Assembly (NCBI RefSeq): GCF_036208045.1
Contig: NZ_CP121472.1
Coordinates: 786,001 to 850,000 of the forward strand
DNA length: 64,000 nt
Direction of reading: 5' to 3'
Origin: Thiorhodovibrio winogradskyi
GTDB taxonomy: Bacteria > Pseudomonadota > Gammaproteobacteria > Chromatiales > Chromatiaceae
Both the position numbers and the translations under genes were made by a program. Positions 32,311 to 40,221 of this stretch are shown here, in pieces. The stretch's first letter is position 1. The number at the start of each line of letters is the position of its first letter. A model generated the notes under the pieces. The model had not been told where the DNA came from and searched no databases. It worked only from the letters and a program-made list of their open reading frames with translations.

Positions 32311-32679
32311 ATGCGTATCTCATTGGTGCACGTTATGAGTTGGTTGGCAACTTTTCAACGCGGCGCATATGTCCATCGCGATGCCGGTACGCTGGATCTT
32401 TTTCTCGCTTCTGTTTTCCGAGACCCAGGTCTTGATTTCCCGGCTCTCGCGGCTGCGTTGCGTGCCAGGGTTCTGCATTCTCTTCGCTCTTTGCTTCCCC
32501 GTCTTATTTCCTCCGACAATACTGCTTCTCCTCAAGTCTTTGGTTTTGCGCTTTTCGCTAGGACAGGATGGTGGCGCCCTTCTCGGTGGTGCTGCTATCT
32601 TGATCGAGGTACCTGGCCGGAAGGTTTTCACTATTTGGGCAACATGTTGCCGCTGAACCGCTCCGAGGTTGCCGCCTGA
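32311..32679 (+). CDS. Unidentified 122-residue protein between puhE and hemN
   Basis: Product not recognised. The ATG at 32311 is preceded by GGAGGA with about 5 bp spacing, and the TGA shares its last base with the hemN start, so it appears translated and coupled. The protein has no obvious membrane helix or motif; it is Leu-, Arg- and Trp-rich (TGWWRPSRWCCYLDRGTWPE near the C-terminus). Third-position GC is low compared with the neighbours, which could mean foreign origin, weak selection, or that this is a decayed remnant. It occupies the place where acsF or another photosynthesis gene stands in related clusters. Confidence 0.42.
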   Translation: MRISLVHVMSWLATFQRGAYVHRDAGTLDLFLASVFRDPGLDFPALAAALRARVLHSLRSLLPRLISSDNTASPQVFGFALFARTGWWRPSRWCCYLDRGTWPEGFHYLGNMLPLNRSEVAA

Positions 32680-34043
32680 TGACTAGCATGATGCCTGTTG
32701 AAATTTCGCCAGAGTTGTTGACCCGATTTAGCCGTTTTGACCGTCCCGGCATGCCCCCACCCGCACCCGATGCTTGGGCCGAAAGCTTTAGTGGGGAGGA
32801 TTATTGCAGGACACTCAAGGAAGTGGGGCGGCATCCGGACGAGACCCTGGCGCTCTATCTACACATTCCCTTTTGTCCCGGGCGCTGTCTGTACTGCGGC
32901 TGCAATACGACCGTCACCCACAATAGCCAACGCATCGACAGCTACCTTGACGCACTTGAGCGCGAGGTTGGAATGGTTGGGGACGCCATCGGAACCGGAC
33001 GCGATGTGCTGCAACTTCATGTCGCCGGCGGCACGCCAAATTATCTCAACGATGCTCAACTCACGCGCTTGGTGGAATTGGTTAGCAGCCGTTTCCGCAT
33101 CCTGCCGGAGACGGATGCGTCGATTGAGTGCGATCCGCGGCGCACCTCTGCCGGGCAACTCGAGTTACTGCACGCTTTGGGTTTTCGGCGCGTCACACTT
33201 GGTGTGCAGGATCTCGAGCCTAGAGTGCAGCGATCCATCGGTCGTATTCAGTCCATTGATCTGGTGCGTGATGTCTACTGGATGGCGCGCGAGATTGGCT
33301 TTGATTCCATTGGCTTTGATCTTATCTACGGTCTGCCCGAGCAAACGGCCGCGAGCTTTCAGTCCACGCTTGATGCCGTGATCGAGATGGCGCCTGACCG
33401 GGTGGCCTGCTTCGGTTATTCCCGTGGAACCAGTCTTGCCATGCACCAGCACGCGATTGATATCCACCGGCTACCCGATGACATGGAGCGGCAGCGTTTG
33501 TTCGAACAGGCTGTCAAGTCCTTTTTGGCCTCCGGTTATGTGTGGGTCGGGCTGGATACCTTTGTCCTCGATACCGATGAACTGGCCATCGCTCAGGATG
33601 AAGGGCGGCTGGGGCACAACTGTATCGGCTATACCACAATGAAAGCGGATAATACCATTGGCCTGGGGACGGGGGCCGCTGGTGAAGTCCACGGTCACTG
33701 CGTCCAGAACGAGCCTAATCTCGCGATATGGGAAGCGATGATCGAGCGTGGAGAATTTCCCATTGCCCGTGGGCATCTGCTCAATCCAACCGACCGCCGC
33801 CGTCGCGAGGCGATCGGCTATCTCATCTGCAATCTCGAACTTCCGCTGGAACTGGCCGAAGGTTGCTTTGACGAGGAATACCGGCGTCTGGCGGCCTACG
33901 CCAGCGATGGCCTGGTCGATGTCGAGGATAACAAGCTGCGCATCACCCCGACCGGTCGCTATTTGCTCCGCCACCTGTGCACCGAGCATGAGGCCTACTT
34001 CGCCTGGGATCGTGCCCGCTGGCATTTTTCCAGATCCCTGTGA
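32679..34043 (+). CDS. hemN: Oxygen-independent coproporphyrinogen III dehydrogenase (HemN-like)
   Basis: Radical SAM enzyme that oxidatively decarboxylates coproporphyrinogen III to protoporphyrinogen IX without oxygen. The 454-residue length fits HemN rather than shorter HemW. The cluster motif is CPGRCLYCGC after LALYLHIPF, with the fourth Cys typical of true HemN; other landmarks are HVAGGTPNYLN, ASIECDPRRTS, LGVQDLEPRVQRSIGR, FDLIYGLPEQTAASF and YTTMKADNTIGLGTGAAGE. Located between puhE and bchJ, it probably supplies protoporphyrin for anaerobic bacteriochlorophyll synthesis. Another copy may exist elsewhere. Confidence 0.93.
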   Translation: MTSMMPVEISPELLTRFSRFDRPGMPPPAPDAWAESFSGEDYCRTLKEVGRHPDETLALYLHIPFCPGRCLYCGCNTTVTHNSQRIDSYLDALEREVGMVGDAIGTGRDVLQLHVAGGTPNYLNDAQLTRLVELVSSRFRILPETDASIECDPRRTSAGQLELLHALGFRRVTLGVQDLEPRVQRSIGRIQSIDLVRDVYWMAREIGFDSIGFDLIYGLPEQTAASFQSTLDAVIEMAPDRVACFGYSRGTSLAMHQHAIDIHRLPDDMERQRLFEQAVKSFLASGYVWVGLDTFVLDTDELAIAQDEGRLGHNCIGYTTMKADNTIGLGTGAAGEVHGHCVQNEPNLAIWEAMIERGEFPIARGHLLNPTDRRRREAIGYLICNLELPLELAEGCFDEEYRRLAAYASDGLVDVEDNKLRITPTGRYLLRHLCTEHEAYFAWDRARWHFSRSL

Positions 34044-34060
34044 GCGTTTTGTGAAGCCAC

Positions 34061-34717
34061 ATGTCCCAGTCAGATTTCCAGCCAGATTCCCAGTTGTATT
34101 CCCAGCTGCACTCACAGCCTGATAAAGAACAGCCAGCGCGCATTGGGCCCAATGCGATTATCCGTGTTGGCGAGGCGCTCTTGGCACTCGAGAACGCCGA
34201 GGTGGCGGAGCGAATTTTCGCCGTTGCTGGTCTATCCCGTTATCGTCAGACTCCGCCCTCGGAGATGGTGCCAGAGGCTGAGGTGATTGCATTGCAGCAG
34301 GCCCTGCGCGCGGAGCTCCCGGTTGATGCCGCCGCTGCTGTCTCGCGCGATGCCGGGCTACGCACCGGGGATTATCTGCTCGCGCACCGCATCCCCAAGC
34401 CGGCCCAGCGTGTGCTGAAATTGCTCCCTCCGGGGCCGGCCTGCCGCATGCTGCTGAAAGCGGTGGCGAAAAACGCCTGGACCTTTGTCGGCAGCGGTCA
34501 CTATGGATTTGAGATGGGGCGCCCGGTGCGGGTTTCCATCGCCCAGTGTCCAATCTGCCGCGATGCCACAGCCAGTTTTCCGGTCTGCGATTTCTACGCC
34601 GGCGCCTTCGAGCGCTTGTGCCAAAGCCTGGTCAGTCCGCGTGCGCAAGTGCGCGAAACCCAGTGCCAAGCGCTTGGCGCCGCAGCCTGTCAGTTCGAGA
34701 TCGACTGGCGGCGCTGA
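34061..34717 (+). CDS. bchJ: Bacteriochlorophyll synthesis protein BchJ (V4R domain)
   Basis: A 218-residue protein of the V4R family, historically linked to 4-vinyl reduction but now viewed as an accessory, possibly porphyrin-binding, factor. From residue 25 it has IGPNAIIRVGEALLALENAE, GDYLLAHRIPKPAQRVLKLL, and the C-terminal Cys-containing region ISIAQCPIC-like (VSIAQCPICRDA), then LVSPRAQVRETQCQALGA and CQFEIDW. The first ~25 residues are a repetitive Ser-Gln-rich stretch (SQLYSQLHSQ) from imperfect TCCCAG repeats. It is 17 bp downstream of hemN and probably ends the photosynthesis transcript. Confidence 0.93.
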   Translation: MSQSDFQPDSQLYSQLHSQPDKEQPARIGPNAIIRVGEALLALENAEVAERIFAVAGLSRYRQTPPSEMVPEAEVIALQQALRAELPVDAAAAVSRDAGLRTGDYLLAHRIPKPAQRVLKLLPPGPACRMLLKAVAKNAWTFVGSGHYGFEMGRPVRVSIAQCPICRDATASFPVCDFYAGAFERLCQSLVSPRAQVRETQCQALGAAACQFEIDWRR

Positions 34718-34811
34718 GTATTCCGTCCCTCGGTCGGTTGGCCCCAGTCTCCACTCCTCGGGGTCTCGTTTCGACCGCTCACGTCCAGTCCTTCTCAATT
34801 CACGGCATCCC

Positions 34812-37649
34812 ATGCTGCCTTCCCTGGCATCTCTGTTCACAGCTCTGCTGCTCGGTGCCCTGCTGCCGGGCCTGTGGCTGGGCGCACGCCATCGACAAAA
34901 GAGTCACCTGTCTTCCGTGGGGCGTTCTGACGCGCCCCTGTGGACGTCGTCCAGCTTAATCGATCATTTGGCGGAGTCGGTCATTGTGCTGGACGGTGAA
35001 GGAGAGCTGCGTTTTGCTTCCCCCTCGTTTCAGGAACTCCTTGGTATCGAGAGTCCCGCTTTGCTGGGACGCAATCTGCTCGACTTTGTGCATCCAGATG
35101 AGCAGAGTGCCGTCATGGAGGTTCTGCAATGGCTGAAGGACGCCGACGCCGAGCATGTTGAGAGGCTCATGCCTGAACCTTTGGGCGCGCGCCCGCGTCT
35201 TTACTCCGAGCAACGCCTGTTCACCCTGGCTGGATGGTGTTGGTTTGGCTGGTCTTATACCCGTTTGCCCGCTGACAAGGGGGCGGCTTCGTCCATCATT
35301 GGTGTGGGGCGCGACATTGGCGCACGCAAACGCGTTGAGCAGGAACTGCGCAAAACCGAGTCCATTCTGGCCAGCGTCGGCGATCCAGTATCCCTGGTGG
35401 ATACCAACTACGTGTATCGCTACGTCAATACAATCTATGAGCGGCTCATTGGGAAGCCGCGTGTCGCGATCATGGGCCACCGGGTATCGGACATCCTTGG
35501 TGAAAAGGTATTCAACAACCAGATCAAACATCGCCTGGACCGGTGTTTCGAGGGCGAAACCGTCACCTTCGATGACTGGTTTGAGCTGCAGCCCGGCAGT
35601 CGTTCCTTTATGTCGATGACCTATCGGCCCTACCGGGACGACGCTGGCAAGGTGATAGGGGCCGCGGTGACCGGCCGGGACAATTCGGCGCTGAGGCGCG
35701 CGCGCGATCAAGTCGAACTGGCTCTAGAGAAGTTTCGAGTGGTCTTCGAGCACTTCCCGCTCGGCATCCTGCTGATTGATGCGTTGGGCAATATTGCCGA
35801 GGCCAATCCGGTTGCGCATCGATTACTCGAGCATGGCTTTAACAGTTATCTTGGTCCCTATCAGGGGCCGCAAATCGAAGATCCAGCCTGGGCCTTTGTC
35901 GATGCCAATCAGCAGCCGTTGACGACCAGCTACTTGCCAATGGTGCGCGCGTTGCGCGAGCGATGTCTGGTGGCTGATGAGATTCTCGGCTGTCTGCGCG
36001 CTGACGGCAGCCTGCTGTGGCTGAATGTCACAGCAGCCCCTTTGCCAGGAAGCGCGCGGGCCGTGGTCGTCGCCCTTGAGGATGTTACCCTGCGCCGGTC
36101 TGCCGAGGCGGCGCAACAAGAATTGCTGGCCATGCGCGAGAGTGAACGCCGTTTTCGCATCATGGCCGATGGTGTGCCAATGATTTTGTGGGTGGCCGAT
36201 CAGCATGGCGAACTTGAGTTTGCCAATGCCGTGTTTCGCCAGTTTTTTGGACTGCCCGCAGAAGCCTCTGGGCCGCTTGGTCAGCTGTGGTCGCAGGTGT
36301 TGCATCGCGAGGATCTGCATTCCCTGCAAGAGTCTTTGCGTGCCAACGCGCATCAGCCGTCGGGCTTCGAGATGCAATGTCGGGTGCGAGACCGCGATGG
36401 CGAATGGCGCTGGATGCAGGTATCAGCCGCGCCGCATCGCGCTAGCAGCGGTGAGGTGTTGGGCCTGGTGGGAGCCATGCAGGATATTAGTGCGCGCCGC
36501 CGCGCGGAGGCGGAATTGCGCAAATCCCGCGATCAGTTGCGCGAACGGGCCGAACGCCTGGCGCGCCTAACGTTGCAGCTAACCCTGACTGAGCAGCAGG
36601 AGCGGCTGCGGATCAGCTGCCTGTTGCACGATCATTTGCAGCAGGACATGGTGGCGGTCAAGTTTCAACTGGCCAAGCTGGCCGCGAATCCAAGTCTGGT
36701 TGGACAGGAGGGATTGGCGCAGGCCATTGCGCTGATTGATCAGGCGATATCCACCGGTCGCACGCTGAATGCCGACTTGAATCCACCGCTGTTGCATCAC
36801 GGGAGCTTCGGCGCTGCCCTGGGCTGGTTGGCGGAGCGTTTCCGTGCTCGTCATGGATTGCAGGTGCACCTGCGGGTTGAGCTAGACCTGCGCTTCGAAC
36901 AGGAACAATGGCGTATTCTGCTTTTTGAATCAGTGCGCGAACTCTTGTTGAATGTAGTCAAGCATGCCTCGGTTAGCGAGGCAGTTGTGACGCTCAGGCT
37001 CGAACAGGGTGGGGGCGTGCTGGTGCGAGTGGAAGATGCCGGGTGTGGATTCGGCCTCGACGACGGCGCGTCCGATGCAGGCATGGGGCTTGGTCTGGTG
37101 GCCATTCACGAGCGTTTGACCTTGCTCGATGGTAGGCTGACAGTCGCGAGCGGGGCGGGTCTGCGCGGGACAAGAGTTGCGCTGCGCGTGCCTTTGAGCA
37201 AGACCAGTCAGGAAGAAGTGGTTGTGCCTCGGCACTTGGCCGGAGTTGCACGCGCGAATCGGCTACCTAATGCGTCTAGGACCACGCGGAGCTTGCGGAT
37301 TCTGCTCGCGGATGATCATGTCATGATCCGTCAGGCACTGGCCACTTTGCTAAATGCCGAGCCCGATATGCAGGTCGTGGGCGAGGCGTCCGACGGATTC
37401 GAGGCGATTGAGCTGGTGCAGCGACTTCTGCCCGATGTGGTGATCATGGATTTCACCATGCCCGAACTCGACGGACCTGCTGCAACGCGCCTGATCCGCG
37501 AGCACTGGAGGCAGGTGCGGGTGATTGGTCTCTCGGTGCAAGAGGACGAGCGCTGGGCGGCGGAGATGCGTGACGCCGGCGCCGAGGATGCAATCAGTAA
37601 GGCCGAAGTCAGCGAGGTTCTCATTGAGCGTCTGCGTGAAACTGTCTGA
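34812..37649 (+). CDS. Multi-PAS hybrid sensor histidine kinase with C-terminal receiver
   Basis: A 945-residue membrane-anchored signalling protein. Residues 2-24 are one hydrophobic anchor; four PAS-like units follow (about 50-165, 180-295, 306-430, 446-560, the third and fourth joined by a short coiled coil). The kinase is of the HisKA_3/NarX type: RLRISCLLHDHLQQDMVAVK with phosphorylatable His606, then an HATPase domain (LFESVRELLLNVVKHA, DAGCGFGLD, GMGLGLVAIHERL, about 693-795). Residues 826-945 are a receiver domain (LLADDHVMIRQAL, VVIMDFTMPELDG with phospho-Asp880, ISKAE). The LuxR-type output domain expected after such a receiver is missing. Its gene follows bchJ on the same strand; no periplasmic sensor domain is apparent. 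Confidence 0.88.
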   Translation: MLPSLASLFTALLLGALLPGLWLGARHRQKSHLSSVGRSDAPLWTSSSLIDHLAESVIVLDGEGELRFASPSFQELLGIESPALLGRNLLDFVHPDEQSAVMEVLQWLKDADAEHVERLMPEPLGARPRLYSEQRLFTLAGWCWFGWSYTRLPADKGAASSIIGVGRDIGARKRVEQELRKTESILASVGDPVSLVDTNYVYRYVNTIYERLIGKPRVAIMGHRVSDILGEKVFNNQIKHRLDRCFEGETVTFDDWFELQPGSRSFMSMTYRPYRDDAGKVIGAAVTGRDNSALRRARDQVELALEKFRVVFEHFPLGILLIDALGNIAEANPVAHRLLEHGFNSYLGPYQGPQIEDPAWAFVDANQQPLTTSYLPMVRALRERCLVADEILGCLRADGSLLWLNVTAAPLPGSARAVVVALEDVTLRRSAEAAQQELLAMRESERRFRIMADGVPMILWVADQHGELEFANAVFRQFFGLPAEASGPLGQLWSQVLHREDLHSLQESLRANAHQPSGFEMQCRVRDRDGEWRWMQVSAAPHRASSGEVLGLVGAMQDISARRRAEAELRKSRDQLRERAERLARLTLQLTLTEQQERLRISCLLHDHLQQDMVAVKFQLAKLAANPSLVGQEGLAQAIALIDQAISTGRTLNADLNPPLLHHGSFGAALGWLAERFRARHGLQVHLRVELDLRFEQEQWRILLFESVRELLLNVVKHASVSEAVVTLRLEQGGGVLVRVEDAGCGFGLDDGASDAGMGLGLVAIHERLTLLDGRLTVASGAGLRGTRVALRVPLSKTSQEEVVVPRHLAGVARANRLPNASRTTRSLRILLADDHVMIRQALATLLNAEPDMQVVGEASDGFEAIELVQRLLPDVVIMDFTMPELDGPAATRLIREHWRQVRVIGLSVQEDERWAAEMRDAGAEDAISKAEVSEVLIERLRETV

Positions 37650-37724
37650 TTTGGCAGGCCTGATTTGGCCTGATTGACTTGTCTGCTCTGCGCTGGGTTC
37701 AGCGCGGGCTGTTAGCGCCTGGAC

Positions 37725-38759
37725 TCAGGTCGCGTCGACAAAGAGATCATCCGGTGGATCAAGCAGGCTCTGGAGTTGTTCGACCGACTCGACTGCCGCG
37801 TCCGTTTGGCCAAAGCGCGCGATATGAAAGAGTGCCTCTCCCTCGGTGACCAACGGCAGATTGGTGCGTCCGATGATGATGCCGCTCACCGGCGCATTGA
37901 CCGGCGTGTCGCTGTCGCCAAAGGGGTCGGAGATAGTGGCGAGTTGTTCGCCACGGCCGACGCGCGCACCAAGACGCTTGACCTGGCCAAGCACGCCACT
38001 CTGACCGGCACGCGCCCACTGGGTCGAACGCGCCAGCGCTGGTTGGGTGGATGGTGCGCGCCGGGAACGCCGCAGCATGCCGAGGTGGCGCATCACGCCC
38101 AGCGCGCCGCGCAGACCGGCGCGAATGGCCAATTCATTAAAGCGCAGTGCCTCGCCACCTTCATAGACCAGCACCGGCACGCCGAGCGCGGCGGATTCCG
38201 CGCGCAGCGAGCCGTCGCGCAGTTCAGAATTAATAATCACCGGGGCGCCAAAGGCACTGGCCAAGTCGAGCAGGCCGATGTCATCCAGGGCCGCGCGAAG
38301 CTGCGGCAGGTTCTCCCGGTGCGCGGCGCCGGTGTGTAGATCGATGCCCAGATCGCTGTCTTTCACCACCTCGTTGAGCACAATGGCGGCCAGGCGCGCG
38401 GCCAAGGAGCCGCTTTCGGAGCCGGGAAAGCTGCGGTTTAAATCGCGCCGATCAGGCAGATAGCGCGACAGACGAATAAAGCCATAGACATTCACCACGG
38501 GCACGGCGAGCAGGGTGCCGTGCAGATGGCGCAGCGCGGTCATGGCGAGCAACCGGCGGATAATCTCGATGCCGTTGATTTCGTCGCCATGCACGGCGGC
38601 AGTGACGAACAGTCGCGGCCCCGGACGGCGTCCATGCAACACATGCACCGGAAGGACAACGGGGTTCTGGGTGAACAGGCTTGGCAGGGTGATGTCGACA
38701 CGGGTGCGACTACCTGGGGCGATCAGCTGATCGGAGATCTTCAGAGGCGCGGGAGTCAT
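37725..38759 (-). CDS. Succinylglutamate desuccinylase/aspartoacylase family (M14) protein
   Basis: A 344-residue zinc carboxypeptidase-fold deacylase. Zinc ligands are His57 and Glu60 (VTAAVHGDEINGIE) and His142 (DLGIDLHTGA); Glu200 in VLVYEGGEALRF is the likely catalytic acid. The C-terminal third is a barrel domain with GRGEQLATISDPFGD and NAPVSGIIIGR. It follows rimK by about 20 bp on the same strand. This pairing with RimK and, elsewhere, the RimB-type protease recurs in gammaproteobacteria and suggests a role in trimming or recycling glutamyl tails, but the substrate is unproven. Confidence 0.88.
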   Translation of the reverse strand: MTPAPLKISDQLIAPGSRTRVDITLPSLFTQNPVVLPVHVLHGRRPGPRLFVTAAVHGDEINGIEIIRRLLAMTALRHLHGTLLAVPVVNVYGFIRLSRYLPDRRDLNRSFPGSESGSLAARLAAIVLNEVVKDSDLGIDLHTGAAHRENLPQLRAALDDIGLLDLASAFGAPVIINSELRDGSLRAESAALGVPVLVYEGGEALRFNELAIRAGLRGALGVMRHLGMLRRSRRAPSTQPALARSTQWARAGQSGVLGQVKRLGARVGRGEQLATISDPFGDSDTPVNAPVSGIIIGRTNLPLVTEGEALFHIARFGQTDAAVESVEQLQSLLDPPDDLFVDAT

Positions 38760-38780
38760 GCCGCGGTGTGCCGGGCGCGC

Positions 38781-39686
38781 CTAACCCTTGCCACGGGTGC
38801 GTGTTTTTCCGGCGATAGCGTCCTTGACCAGAAAATCGATAATCATGCCAGCGATGTCCTTGTTGGTGGCGGCCTCGATGCCTTCGAGCCCGGGGGAGGA
38901 GTTGACCTCCATCACCAAAGGGCCGTGATTGGAGCGCAGGATATCCACGCCGGCCACATTGAGCCCAATGATGCGCGCCGCGCGCACGGCCGTTGAACGT
39001 TCCTCGGGTGTGATGCGGATCAGGTTGGCGCTACCGCCGCGATGCAGGTTGGAACGGAACTCACCCTCCTTGGCCTGGCGCTTCATCGCCGCCACCACCT
39101 TGTCGCCGATAACAAAGCAACGGATGTCAGTCCCGCGTGATTCCTTGATGTATTCCTGCACCAGAATGTTGACACGCAGCCCCATGAAGGCCTCGATCAC
39201 GCTCTCGGCCGCCTGCTGGGTCTCGGCCAGCACCACGCCGATGCCCTGGGTGCCTTCCAGCAGTTTGATGACCAGGGGCGCGCCGCCGACCATTTTGATC
39301 AAATCCTGCACATCGTCGGGCGCGTGCGCAAAGCCCGTCACCGGCAATCCGATGCCCTTGCGCGAGAGCAACTGCAGCGAGCGCAGTTTGTCGCGCGCGC
39401 GGGTGATGGCGACGGACTCATTGAGCGGATAGACGCCCATCATCTCGAACTGGCGCAGTACCGCCGTGCCGTAGAAGGTCACGGAGGCGCCAATGCGCGG
39501 GATCACGGCATCGAAGCCCGACAGGGATTCGCCGCGATAATGAATCGAGGGCGCGTGCGAGGTGATGTTCATATAGCAGCGCAGCGCATCAATCACCCGC
39601 GCCTCATGCCCACGCGCGCGCGCGGCCTCGAGGATGCGTCGGGTCGAGTAGAGGCTGGGATTGCGCGAAAGGATGGCGATTTTCAT
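38781..39686 (-). CDS. rimK: RimK family ATP-grasp L-glutamate ligase
   Basis: ATP-grasp enzyme that adds glutamate residues, classically to the C-terminus of ribosomal protein S6. The 301-residue protein has the family length and motifs: [18 protein letters not shown] at the start, [20 protein letters not shown] (nucleotide-binding loop), [20 protein letters not shown], and the Mg-binding end [17 protein letters not shown]. Its ATG overlaps the lspA stop by 4 bp. A RimB-type protease gene lies at 20215-20763. Confidence 0.95.
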   Translation of the reverse strand: MKIAILSRNPSLYSTRRILEAARARGHEARVIDALRCYMNITSHAPSIHYRGESLSGFDAVIPRIGASVTFYGTAVLRQFEMMGVYPLNESVAITRARDKLRSLQLLSRKGIGLPVTGFAHAPDDVQDLIKMVGGAPLVIKLLEGTQGIGVVLAETQQAAESVIEAFMGLRVNILVQEYIKESRGTDIRCFVIGDKVVAAMKRQAKEGEFRSNLHRGGSANLIRITPEERSTAVRAARIIGLNVAGVDILRSNHGPLVMEVNSSPGLEGIEAATNKDIAGMIIDFLVKDAIAGKTRTRGKG

Positions 39687-40168
39687 GCGTCTCTTCCCGC
39701 TCGCAGGGTCTCGATCAACAGCAGTATCACGCCGAGGGTAATGGCACTGTCAGCCAGGTTGAAAGCCGGCCAGTGCCATTCACCATAATGGACATCGATG
39801 AAATCCACCACCCGCCCGGTGCGCAGGCGGTCGATCAGATTGCCGATGGCGCCGCCAATGAGAAGCGCCAGTGCCGCCGCGGTCAGGTGCTCGCGGGCGT
39901 TGAGGCGCAGCAGCCAGCTCACCAGCACAATGGTCACCAGTACCGCGAAGCCAGCAAAGAGCCAGCGTTGCCAGCCGCCGGCGTCGGCCAGCAGGCTAAA
40001 AGCAGCGCCCTCGTTGTGCATCAGCGTTAGGTTGAGCAGGGGCATGAGCGCGACCGGCTCGTGCAGCGGCAATAGGCGCTCGGCCAGCCCTTTGCTGAGC
40101 TGATCGAGCGCGATCACCATGGCGGACAGCCACAGCCAATGCGCTCGGCTCGGGTTGAATCCAGACAT
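39683..40168 (-). CDS. lspA: Lipoprotein signal peptidase
   Basis: Inner-membrane aspartyl protease that removes the signal peptide from diacylglyceryl-prolipoproteins, the step after Lgt. The 161-residue form has four membrane helices, the [11 protein letters not shown] region and the catalytic aspartates in [20 protein letters not shown] and [11 protein letters not shown]. The start at 40168 ([11 protein letters not shown]) has AGGGG a few bases upstream; an in-frame ATG at 40216 that overlaps the ileS stop by one base would add a repetitive [16 protein letters not shown] leader and is a real alternative. Order ileS-lspA is standard; fkpB and ispH do not follow. Confidence 0.95.
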   Translation of the reverse strand: MSGFNPSRAHWLWLSAMVIALDQLSKGLAERLLPLHEPVALMPLLNLTLMHNEGAAFSLLADAGGWQRWLFAGFAVLVTIVLVSWLLRLNAREHLTAAALALLIGGAIGNLIDRLRTGRVVDFIDVHYGEWHWPAFNLADSAITLGVILLLIETLRAGRDA

Positions 40169-40186
40169 GCTGCCCCTGATCAGATC

Positions 40187-40221
40187 CCTCATCAAGCCCA
40201 TCATCAAGCCCATCATCAAGC
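40187..40221. repeat. 12-bp tandem repeat at the ileS-lspA junction
   Basis: Close copies of CATCATCAAGCC at 40187-40198 (variant), 40199-40210 and 40211-40221 (partial), spanning the ileS stop and encoding the optional MMGLMMGL leader of LspA. Confidence 0.85.

Noticed and set aside
37690..37705. GCGCTG/CAGCGC hairpin between the hybrid kinase and M14 genes as a terminator
   Set aside because: The stem is only 6 bp and no T-run follows on either strand.
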